From: Candidatus Omnitrophota bacterium
GTDB lineage: Bacteria; Omnitrophota; Gorgyraeia; Aquiviventales; Aquiviventaceae
Assembly (NCBI GenBank): GCA_016180605.1
Contig: JACPAW010000091.1
Span: forward strand, 1-7,310
Direction of reading: 5' to 3'
DNA: 7,310 nucleotides
Below the pieces are notes generated by a model. The model was not told where the DNA came from. It did not search any database and saw only the letters and a program-made list of their open reading frames with translations. Positions 1 to 5,937 of the stretch are shown piece after piece. Within the stretch, counting starts at the first letter, position 1. Each line of letters opens with the position of its first letter. The position numbers and the translations under genes were made by a program.

Positions 1-1497
1 AGAAGAAAGTTGATCAACGGAAGCTTTCGTATAAATATGAGGCTCTAAATAAGCCCCTGCGGAAAAAACTTGTTTTTTCCAAAAAGGGAAAACGACTCCG
101 CGAGCAAAGATGGCAACTCCGATAACCGAGGCAAGTGCCAAGCCAACCCGAACCACCCAGTGCCTGCGCGTTCCAAAACGAACCGCGATGAGAAGCCCTG
201 CTATGAGATTGATGAGCGCAGCCGCTATAATCGCCCCGGGCAACCCAAGTCGTGGAATCAGCAGAAAACCAGCAGCCATAGAGCCTAGAATTCCGCCTAG
301 CGTATTGATTGCATAGAGCGTCCCTAGCCGAACACCTAGCTGTGCAAACCGGGTAGTCACGAGGTCGCTTGCCAACGGAAACAATGCCCCCATAAGAATC
401 GTCGGCAGCAGCATGGCTGAACCGCTCAATAAGATTTGCAGCCAGGATAAGCCCGTAAAAGTTCGTCCCGTCAAAGGCCACAGTGTGACGAACCACTCCG
501 GCAACTGCGAAAAGATCGGAATCGTCAATAAACCACATCCTGCCAATAAAAGTTGCATCCGGATAAAGCCACTGATTGCCGCAGGGCGATAGCGCAATTC
601 GTGCTGAAACCAAAAGCTTCCAATGCTCATGCCGCCTAGAAAGGTAGCCAGCATGACACAGAAGGCGTAGATCGAACTTCCTAGGACCAGACCAAGCGCA
701 CGCGTCCAAGCCACCTCATAAACCATCGCGGAGAAACCAGACAGCGCAAAGGACGCAAAGAGCCAACGAGGAGTCGAATCTGATGCCAACACCACCTCTG
801 GCACCCTCTGTTCCGGCGTAGAATCGGCGGGGGAAACAGCTTGGGAATCCAGGCTTCTTAAATGCGAGTCAAAGAGCAAACATAAAATACCGATTCCCAC
901 GTTTAACGTAGCCGCACAAACCAACGTTCGGGTCAACCCCAAAAAAGGCAAACCGACATAATAAACCAGCAAGGTCCCCACCATCGCCCCTGCCGTATTG
1001 ATGCCATAAAGCCGAGCAATTTTGGTTCCCCGCTCCGCACGGGTGCGAATGAGGAAACGGCTTAAAACAGGAAACGTCCCGCCCAGCAGGGTCGTGGGAA
1101 TCAGCAAGATTAAAGAAGCACAGACAAAGGAAGCCGCTACCAATACCCCTGTCGAGAAGGATGAAGCACGGTAAAGCGGGATGTAGAGATGGCGGATGGA
1201 ATCGAACAGGATCGGGGTTAAAAGAGCGTATAAGCCAACTCCCAGCTCGAGATACCCGTACCAGCGCAATCCCGCTTGTTCGTGCTTATCGATCCATTTA
1301 CCGAACAGCCAGCTGCCAAGGGCAAGGCCCATGAAGAAGACAGCCAGGATCGTGCTGACTGCATGAACGGTGCTGCCAAAAACCAGAAGCAGTTTCCGCA
1401 GCCATAGAATTTGATACACCAAACCGAGTGCGCCTGAAAGAAAATAACAGGCATAAATGTTCCGAAAGATCGCTTGCTGCTCCCGCTGTCCCGTCAT
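1..1497 (-). CDS. Fused multi-pass membrane protein / spermidine synthase-like protein, N-terminal part (3' end beyond window)
   Basis: The minus-strand frame starting at ATG 1497-1495 stays open for 499 codons and runs off the window. The protein is strongly hydrophobic, with about twelve to fourteen membrane segments, and consists of two similar halves. Residues 19-34 (FLSGALGLVYQILWLR) match 250-266 (ALSGFSAMVYEVAWTR after F250). The LYGINTAG block at 163-170 matches LYAINTLG at 394-401. The offset is about 231 residues in both cases. This is the signature of proteins annotated as fused MFS/spermidine synthase, where a membrane domain precedes a polyamine aminopropyltransferase-like domain. 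Residues 473-483 (W-K-K-Q-V-F-S-A-G-A-Y) resemble the linker before that domain, which would lie outside the window. The substrate and reaction of this fused class are not well established. The start codon overlaps the thiG stop (ATGA), which suggests translational coupling, and no clear Shine-Dalgarno is seen. The family call is firm; the presence of the synthase domain is inferred. Confidence 0.85.
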   Translation of the reverse strand, partial: MTGQREQQAIFRNIYACYFLSGALGLVYQILWLRKLLLVFGSTVHAVSTILAVFFMGLALGSWLFGKWIDKHEQAGLRWYGYLELGVGLYALLTPILFDSIRHLYIPLYRASSFSTGVLVAASFVCASLILLIPTTLLGGTFPVLSRFLIRTRAERGTKIARLYGINTAGAMVGTLLVYYVGLPFLGLTRTLVCAATLNVGIGILCLLFDSHLRSLDSQAVSPADSTPEQRVPEVVLASDSTPRWLFASFALSGFSAMVYEVAWTRALGLVLGSSIYAFCVMLATFLGGMSIGSFWFQHELRYRPAAISGFIRMQLLLAGCGLLTIPIFSQLPEWFVTLWPLTGRTFTGLSWLQILLSGSAMLLPTILMGALFPLASDLVTTRFAQLGVRLGTLYAINTLGGILGSMAAGFLLIPRLGLPGAIIAAALINLIAGLLIAVRFGTRRHWVVRVGLALASVIGVAIFARGVVFPFWKKQVFSAGAYLEPHIYTKASVDQLSS

Positions 1498-2306
1498 GAA
1501 TTGGAAGCAGCGGAGGCGACCGCTTTATTTTCTTTACCTGTCACGATCCCCTGGAGGGGGCTGGAAGCGCTGGCAAAGAGCTGCTTGGGAATTCGACCGG
1601 ATTCATAGGCAAGACGCCCTGCCTCAACCGCCAAGCGCATGGCAGAAGCCATCTTGACCGGGTCCTGAGCACCCGCAATCGCCGTATTCATCAACACTCC
1701 TGCGGCACCCAATTCCATGGCAACCGTCGCATCGGATGCGGTTCCAACCCCGGCATCCACGATAACCGGTATGCTGACCGCATCCAATATAAAACGGATG
1801 TTCAGCGGATTGAGAATTCCCTGGCCGGAACCAATGGGTGCGGCAAGCGGCATGACGCAAGCAGCTCCTGCATCCTGAAGTCGTTTGGCCATGATGGGGT
1901 CATCGTTCGTATAAGGCATCACCACAAAGCCTTCTTTAACCAGTAGCCGGGTCGCCTCAAGAAGGGCTGGGGTATCCGGCAAGAGTGTCTTGGCATCCCC
2001 GATGACTTCCAACTTGATGAGGTTGCTGGAGAGCGCTTCCCGTGCTAGCATCGCCGTGCGGATGGCTTGCTCTGCCGTGTAACAAGCCGCCGTATTCGGT
2101 AACAAGGTAATCGGCAGTGAATCGAGGTAATCCAAAATACCCTTTTCCCGTCCTCGTTTTAAATTGATCCGCCGGATGGCGACCGTGACCATTTCAGCGC
2201 CTGAGGCCGCAATCGCTTGCCGCATCAGCTCAAGTGAGGCATATTTGCCTGTTCCAACGATGAGTCTGGAGCGCAAGACATGACCACCAATCTGCAAACC
2301 GTCCAT
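1494..2306 (-). CDS. thiG: Thiazole synthase ThiG
   Basis: This cytosolic TIM-barrel enzyme forms the thiazole phosphate ring of thiamin from 1-deoxy-D-xylulose 5-phosphate, a dehydroglycine/imine unit and sulfur carried on ThiS thiocarboxylate. The 270-residue protein is colinear with ThiG along its whole length. Visible blocks are VGTGKY (17-22), TVAIRRINL (41-49), NTAACYTAEQAIRTA (71-85), KLEVIGD (98-104), APIGSGQG (156-163), VIVDAGVGTASDA (181-193) and NTAIAGAQDP (207-216). K98 is the expected Schiff-base lysine. K98, E100 and D184 correspond to B. subtilis K96, E98 and D182 with a constant +2 offset. Small departures are MPLAAPIG where MPLGAPIG is common, and a C-terminal tail of about 15 residues rich in Ala/Ser. 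It follows glgC by 16 bases with a good ribosome binding site and overlaps the next start by 4 bases. ThiS, ThiF and ThiH/ThiO are not nearby, so they must be encoded elsewhere if the pathway works. Confidence 0.96.
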   Translation of the reverse strand: MDGLQIGGHVLRSRLIVGTGKYASLELMRQAIAASGAEMVTVAIRRINLKRGREKGILDYLDSLPITLLPNTAACYTAEQAIRTAMLAREALSSNLIKLEVIGDAKTLLPDTPALLEATRLLVKEGFVVMPYTNDDPIMAKRLQDAGAACVMPLAAPIGSGQGILNPLNIRFILDAVSIPVIVDAGVGTASDATVAMELGAAGVLMNTAIAGAQDPVKMASAMRLAVEAGRLAYESGRIPKQLFASASSPLQGIVTGKENKAVASAASNS

Positions 2307-2313
2307 AGGAATA

Positions 2314-2318
2314 CTCCT
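2314..2318 (-). promoter_or_regulatory. Ribosome binding site of thiG
   Basis: Read on the minus strand, AGGAG is followed by seven bases and then the thiG ATG (2306-2304). This is the clearest Shine-Dalgarno site in the window and fixes the thiG start. It sits in the 16-base gap just after the glgC stop codon (2325-2323), so thiG can be translated from the glgC transcript. Confidence 0.85.
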
Positions 2319-2322
2319 AAGA

Positions 2323-3573
2323 TTACGTTCCAGAAAAAGCTACTGAGGGATGAGGTTCTTCTATCACCGTACCTTTACCCACAACAACAATGCCGGATTC
2401 CGTCACATGAAACCGCTTACGGTCCTGCTCAAGATCATAGCCGATCTGCGCATGGCGCGGGATGACGACATCCTTATCCACGATGGCCCGCTTGATTTGT
2501 GCGTATCGCCCGACTTCCACATGCTCCATTAAGATGGAATCCTCCACCTTCGAGAAACTATTGATGCGCACATCAGGAGAAAAAACGCAGCCGCGCACTT
2601 GGCCGCCGCTGATAATGCAACCATTAGACACCAATGAATCCATCACAGTACCCACCCGTCCGGTCGTCTCATCCGCGAAAACGGTTTTGGCTGGTGGCCA
2701 TTGCTCATGATAGGTCCGAATTGGCCACTGCCGATCATAAAGATTGAATTGCGGGGTGACTTGGACCAGATCCAGGTTCGCTTCGTAGTAGGCATCTAAA
2801 GTTCCGATATCGCGCCAATATTTGGATGCCTTCTTGTTCTCATCTTTGAAATTATAGGCCATGACGCGCACCGAATGCGCCGCACGGGGGATCACATCGC
2901 GCCCGAAGTCATGCGTGCTGTCTCTGCGCTGGGCATCTTCGATTAAGGCCTGCTCGAGGAACAAACGGTTAAAAAGGTAAATCCCCATGGAAGCATAACA
3001 GCGCTGCGGCTGGCCAGGAATCGTTTTGGGATTAGCGGGCTTTTCCTCAAAGCCCACAATGCGTCCGCTGGAATCCACTTCCACAATGCCAAAACCCTTT
3101 GCCTGGTCTTTTCCCATCTCGATGACCCCCACGGTCACCGCAGCATTGTTTTCCTGGTGGAAAGCATACATTTCAGCATAATTCATTTTATAGACGTGGT
3201 CCCCGGCAAGAACGAGGACATGCTCGGGCTGTTCTTGTTCAATGGAATAGATGTTCTGGTAAATCGCGTCTGCCGTACCTAAGTACCAATGTTCGCCCGT
3301 ACGCTGCTGGGCAGGAATGACGTCAATGTATTCTCCCAATTCACTCTGAAAAATACTCCAGCCCATGCGCAGGTGGCGTTGAAGGGAGAAAGATTTGTAT
3401 TGGATCAGCACGTGGATTTTCCGAATGCCGGAGTTGATGCAATTCGAAAGAGTAAAATCGATAATCCTGTAAATCCCGCCGAACGGAACGGCAGGCTTTA
3501 CCCGGTCACGGGTTAAGGGCCACAGGCGCTCTCCTTTACCTCCGGCCATGACAAAGGTCAGAATCCTGCGCAT
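2323..3573 (-). CDS. glgC: Glucose-1-phosphate adenylyltransferase (ADP-glucose pyrophosphorylase)
   Basis: GlgC makes ADP-glucose from glucose-1-phosphate and ATP, the committed step of bacterial glycogen synthesis, in the cytosol. The 416-residue protein follows E. coli GlgC (431) along its length. Residues 10-18 carry the nucleotide-binding AGGKGERLW loop. FGGIYRIIDFTLSNCINSG (31-49), PAQQR (87-91) and WYLGTADA (96-103) follow. D125 in LAGDHVYK aligns with catalytic D142 of E. coli, and K178 in FEEKPANP aligns with glucose-1-phosphate-binding K195. YWRDIGTLDAYYEANLDL (252-269), WPIRTY (283-288) and the C-terminal left-handed beta-helix (about 305-400) complete the fold. Two differences matter: the roughly 16-residue N-terminal extension of the E. 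coli enzyme is missing, and the position of E. coli K39 (fructose-1,6-bisphosphate activation) is D23. Activator preference probably differs (inference). The gene starts one base after the marC stop. No other glg gene is seen, so the operon link is not to glycogen genes. Confidence 0.96.
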   Translation of the reverse strand: MRRILTFVMAGGKGERLWPLTRDRVKPAVPFGGIYRIIDFTLSNCINSGIRKIHVLIQYKSFSLQRHLRMGWSIFQSELGEYIDVIPAQQRTGEHWYLGTADAIYQNIYSIEQEQPEHVLVLAGDHVYKMNYAEMYAFHQENNAAVTVGVIEMGKDQAKGFGIVEVDSSGRIVGFEEKPANPKTIPGQPQRCYASMGIYLFNRLFLEQALIEDAQRRDSTHDFGRDVIPRAAHSVRVMAYNFKDENKKASKYWRDIGTLDAYYEANLDLVQVTPQFNLYDRQWPIRTYHEQWPPAKTVFADETTGRVGTVMDSLVSNGCIISGGQVRGCVFSPDVRINSFSKVEDSILMEHVEVGRYAQIKRAIVDKDVVIPRHAQIGYDLEQDRKRFHVTESGIVVVGKGTVIEEPHPSVAFSGT

Positions 3574-3574
3574 T

Positions 3575-4165
3575 TTAGCCCACCCCCGGTGGTGGCAAAT
3601 AAGCCGTGATTCCTTGCCTCATGAGCATGATCCCAAACGCGGTCAAAATCAGATTGGCAATCTTGGAAATAATGGCGGCCCCTTCCTGCCCCAATCGGGG
3701 AATCAGCCAATCCGATGAACGCAAGACAACCCAAACCACCGCCATGTTGACGCAAAGAGCCGCCAGGGTCACCGGCCAGCCATAACGATCGCGAACCAAT
3801 AAGACAGCCGTCAACACCGCAGGACCTGCTAGCAGGGGTACCCCTAGGGGAACGACCCCCGGGTTTGCATAATGACCTTGCGGAGGCTTTTCAGAAAGAA
3901 CCAGTTCCCGGATGGAGAGCACAAACAAGATGGCACCCCCTGCAACCATCACATCAGCCAGGGTCAAGCCCATCAACTGAAACACAAAGCGGCTGAGCGG
4001 CAAGAAGCCTAGCGTGATCAAAAAGGCGGTCACTGTCGCCTGAGTTGCTGCATGCCGGCGCTCTTTTGGGCTTAGAGAATGGCATAAAGCCCAAAATAAA
4101 GGAACGAGCCCTATGACATCCAAAGCAACCAAGAGGGGCAAAAATGCGTACCAGAATTGGTCCAT
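3575..4165 (-). CDS. MarC/UPF0056 family integral membrane protein
   Basis: This 196-residue inner-membrane protein has about six hydrophobic segments (roughly 6-28, 43-64, 70-90, 104-124, 131-149, 164-188), the size and topology of the MarC family. Recognisable family blocks are LDVIGLVPLFWAL (15-27), corresponding to the usual D-P-x-G-x-x-P-L-F region; the loop SLSPKERR (30-37); GGAILFVLSIREL (76-88); the duplicated-looking VVPLGVPLLAGPAVLTAVLL (104-123); and ISKIANLILTAFGIMLMRQGI (166-186). The first block has Val where many members have Pro after Asp16. The biochemical function of the family is not settled. The old link of E. coli MarC to multiple antibiotic resistance was not upheld, so no resistance role should be read into this call. 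The gene lies 15 bases after the ATPase gene and 1 base before glgC. No good Shine-Dalgarno is visible before ATG 4165-4163, which fits coupling to the gene in front or a near-leaderless start. Confidence 0.88.
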   Translation of the reverse strand: MDQFWYAFLPLLVALDVIGLVPLFWALCHSLSPKERRHAATQATVTAFLITLGFLPLSRFVFQLMGLTLADVMVAGGAILFVLSIRELVLSEKPPQGHYANPGVVPLGVPLLAGPAVLTAVLLVRDRYGWPVTLAALCVNMAVVWVVLRSSDWLIPRLGQEGAAIISKIANLILTAFGIMLMRQGITAYLPPPGVG

Positions 4166-4179
4166 GGGTGAAGATTTAT

Positions 4180-4185
4180 ATTATA
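4180..4185 (-). promoter_or_regulatory. Possible -10 element in front of marC (weak)
   Basis: A perfect TATAAT is found on the minus strand, overlapping the stop codon of the upstream ATPase gene. The best upstream match to a -35 box is TTGGAT at 4210-4205, with a 19-base spacer that is longer than ideal. A transcript from here would begin only about eight bases before the marC ATG. This may be chance in an AT-rich junction. Confidence 0.2.
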
Positions 4186-4990
4186 ATGCCAGAGGCATAT
4201 CTAAATCCAACTGAGCCGAGCGGATCAGAAGCTCAGTGTAAGGATGGCGAGGGTGAGTCAATACCGTCTGCGTGGGTCCGCTTTCCACAATCCGCCCATC
4301 GTGCATGACAGCCACTTTCTCGCACAACCAGGCCACCGCCCGCAAATCGTGGGAGGCAAAAAGAATGGCGACGTGATGCTTTTGGTTAAGCTCGCGCAGA
4401 ATGTGGAGAACATGCACCCCAACGGCGATATCCAAAGAAGCAATCGGCTCATCGCAGATCAAAACACTCGGCGATGTCCCCAAAGCCCGAGCAATGCCAA
4501 TGCGCTGGCGCTCTCCTCCGCTAAGCTGCCGGGCGATCCGGCTTCTATACGATGGAGGAAGCTGGACGCTCTCCAAAAGCTCTGTGACACGCAAGCGTAG
4601 GGTCGTTTTATCGACGAGTCGATGAATCCGCAACGGTTCGCTGACAATCGCTTCCACACTCATCCTGGGATTTAAGCTGTTTATCGGATCCTGGAATACG
4701 AATTGCACTTGGCGCTTGAATCGTTGGCGATCCAATCGGTTCCAATCCTTAAGAGAGCGCCCCTGAAGCAAGGTGTCTCCTTCGGTAGGCCTCAAGAGCC
4801 CAATCAGCAATTTGCACAAAGTGCTTTTACCACTTCCCGATTCCCCCACTAAGCCCAATGTTTCTCCCGCTTGAAGCGTTAAATTTGCCTTTTCGACTGC
4901 CTGAATCCATCCTGTTTGCCGCCGCAACCAGCCTTCCCGCCGAATAAATCGCTTGCTGACCGCCCTGGCTTCCAGAATCGCCTGCTTCAT
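4181..4990 (-). CDS. Peptide/nickel-type ABC importer ATPase, DppF/OppF-like
   Basis: This second nucleotide-binding subunit of the importer is cytosolic, bound to the two permeases, and has 269 residues. Walker A is GESGSGKS (49-56), the Q-loop is Q100 in VFQDPINSLNPRM (98-110), and the signature is LSGGERQRIGIARAL (156-170). Walker B is VLICDEP (176-182), the D-loop is ASLD (184-187) and the switch histidine is H214 in FASHDL. The C-terminal HPRHPYTELL (246-255) is the mark of this peptide/opine/nickel ATPase branch. All catalytic residues are present. The chosen start is ATG 4990-4988, which gives the normal N-terminus (MKQAILEARAVSKRF) and lies 4 bases after the stop of the upstream ATPase. 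The same frame is open back to 5164, but that extension would overlap the upstream gene by about 170 bases and does not look like protein of this family. Its length is close to NikE/DppF-type proteins. The substrate cannot be told from the ATPase. Confidence 0.93.
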   Translation of the reverse strand: MKQAILEARAVSKRFIRREGWLRRQTGWIQAVEKANLTLQAGETLGLVGESGSGKSTLCKLLIGLLRPTEGDTLLQGRSLKDWNRLDRQRFKRQVQFVFQDPINSLNPRMSVEAIVSEPLRIHRLVDKTTLRLRVTELLESVQLPPSYRSRIARQLSGGERQRIGIARALGTSPSVLICDEPIASLDIAVGVHVLHILRELNQKHHVAILFASHDLRAVAWLCEKVAVMHDGRIVESGPTQTVLTHPRHPYTELLIRSAQLDLDMPLAL

Positions 4991-4994
4991 AATG

Positions 4995-5795
4995 TCAGGA
5001 CTCTCTCTTTGGCAGCGATAATAGAGAATAGCAGCGCAGGAGATTCTGTGTGGCTGCATGAGTGGGATTTTGAAATAGAAGACCCACAGAACCTGTCTCA
5101 ACCAATCGCCCCTCTGCCATGATGCCCACACGCTGGCCAAACCGCTCCACGATGGAAAGGTCATGCGTGATGAATAGAATGCAAAGATTTAAAGCCCGCT
5201 GCAAATCCCGCAACAGGCGCAGTACTTTTACTTGGGTCGTCACGTCAAGCGCTGTCGTTGGCTCATCGGCAATCAGAAGAGAAGGCCCAGTGCTTAGCGC
5301 CATGGCAATCATGACCCGCTGTTGCATGCCGCCCGAGAGCTCATGCGGATAACTGCTCATGCGGCTCTCAGGAGACGGAATGCCTACCCTTTTTAACCAA
5401 TCCACCGCCGTAGCATAGGCTTGCGCACTGCGTTTTGGCGTATGCCATTCGATGGCTTCAATCAGTTGCGACCCAATCGTCAATACAGGATTCAGAGAAC
5501 TGGCAGGGTCTTGAAAAATGTAAGAGATGCGGCTGCCGCGAATCTTCCGGAGCTCTGTGGGAGGCATTTCCAAAAGATTGACACCCTCCATCAGGACTCG
5601 CCCCCCGATGCGGGCTGTGGGAGGTAATAATTTCGTAAAGGCTAAGGCCACACTCGTCTTTCCAGAACCTGAGCCGCCCACGAGAGCGAAAATTTCCCCG
5701 CCCTCGAGAGTAAAACTCACCTCATCAGCAGCCCTAACCCATCCTTCTTCAGATGGGTAACTTACCGATAATCGCTCTACCGTCAGTATCGCCAT
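4995..5795 (-). CDS. Peptide/nickel-type ABC importer ATPase, DppD/OppD-like, short form
   Basis: This is the first nucleotide-binding subunit of the importer, 266 residues. Walker A is GGSGSGKT (40-47), the Q-loop is Q95 in YIFQDPASSLNP (92-103), and the signature is LSGGMQQRVMIAMAL (153-167). Walker B is LLIADEP (173-179), the D-loop is TALD (181-184) and the switch histidine is H211 in FITHDL. All catalytic positions are intact, so the protein should hydrolyse ATP. Oddities are in the C-terminus: the branch motif usually reading HPYT is HAAT (246-249), and the protein ends soon after, without the extra 50-70 residues of typical OppD/DppD. NikD-like proteins are similarly short. The start ATG 5795-5793 gives a standard N-terminus (MAILTVERLSVSY). 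No Shine-Dalgarno is seen in front of it, and the leader holds the heptad repeats. The next ATPase gene begins 4 bases downstream. Confidence 0.92.
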   Translation of the reverse strand: MAILTVERLSVSYPSEEGWVRAADEVSFTLEGGEIFALVGGSGSGKTSVALAFTKLLPPTARIGGRVLMEGVNLLEMPPTELRKIRGSRISYIFQDPASSLNPVLTIGSQLIEAIEWHTPKRSAQAYATAVDWLKRVGIPSPESRMSSYPHELSGGMQQRVMIAMALSTGPSLLIADEPTTALDVTTQVKVLRLLRDLQRALNLCILFITHDLSIVERFGQRVGIMAEGRLVETGSVGLLFQNPTHAATQNLLRCYSLLSLPKRES

Positions 5796-5810
5796 GGTAA
5801 AAGGTAACTC

Positions 5811-5880
5811 TCAGAGGCCAGAAATCAGAGGCCAGATGTCAGAGGTCAGAGGTCAGAGGTCAGAGGTCAGAGGTCAGAAT
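5811..5880. repeat. Heptameric tandem repeat array, TCAGAGG type
   Basis: Ten heptads in strict 7-base register on the plus strand: TCAGAGG, CCAGAAA, TCAGAGG, CCAGATG, five further perfect TCAGAGG units (5839-5873) and a final TCAGAAT. The array is entirely intergenic, between the DppC-type and DppD-type genes, and forms part of the leader of the ATPase genes if they are transcribed with the permeases. Seven is not a multiple of three, so the array reads differently in each unit and cannot encode a simple peptide repeat. There are no spacers, so it is not a CRISPR array. Heptameric short tandem repeats are known from cyanobacterial genomes (STRR) and elsewhere; I cannot assign this one to a named family. 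Confidence 0.95.
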
Positions 5881-5890
5881 TTTATCTGTT

Positions 5891-5918
5891 TTCTGATTTC
5901 TGATTTCTGAATTCTGAT
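5891..5918. repeat. Second heptad array in inverted orientation, TTCTGAT type
   Basis: Four heptads in register: TTCTGAT, TTCTGAT, TTCTGAA, TTCTGAT. On the minus strand they read as TCAGAAA/TCAGAAT units, so they share the TCAGA core of the neighbouring array but point the other way. The eleven bases CAGAAATCAGA at 5819-5829 are exactly complementary to 5892-5902 and again to 5899-5909. The transcript could therefore fold into a long stem with a mismatch or internal loop in each heptad. Confidence 0.9.
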
Positions 5919-5937
5919 ATTATTGGGAGTCTCCATG

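Noticed and set aside
61..80. Palindrome GGAAAAAAC-TT-GTTTTTTCC, terminator-like or a slippery site
   Set aside because: It lies inside the coding frame (W473 to S479 of the fusion protein), its centre is too short for a good loop, no U-run follows the second arm, and the A-run is not in the phase required for a -1 slippery heptamer. The frame after it still matches the family linker.
14..709. A 231-codon open frame on the minus strand
   Set aside because: It is out of frame with the membrane fusion protein, which is open across the whole region with clear family motifs. The alternative translation is rich in Cys, Arg, Ser and His and has no recognisable domain.
1624..1860. Short minus-strand frame inside thiG
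   Set aside because: It is a shadow of thiG, which has all its catalytic motifs in the main frame.
2462..2710. Plus-strand frames opposite glgC and the other genes
   Set aside because: They lie antisense to well-supported genes, show no domain motifs and have no ribosome binding sites or independent context.
4991..5164. Upstream extension of the second ATPase to an earlier ATG
   Set aside because: It would overlap the 3' part of the first ATPase gene, and the extra residues do not resemble the family. ATG 4990 gives the normal N-terminus 4 bases after the preceding stop.
5811..5918. CRISPR array
   Set aside because: Units are seven bases, directly adjacent, with no unique spacers and no cas genes nearby.
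5811..5918. Intrinsic terminator between the DppC-type and DppD-type genes
   Set aside because: The possible stem is long and interrupted, and is not followed by a run of U in the direction of transcription; the sequence next to the ATPase start is mixed.
5925..5934. GGGAGTCTCC near-palindrome just after the DppC-type stop
   Set aside because: The arms are four bases around a single central base, too small to claim as an operator or hairpin.
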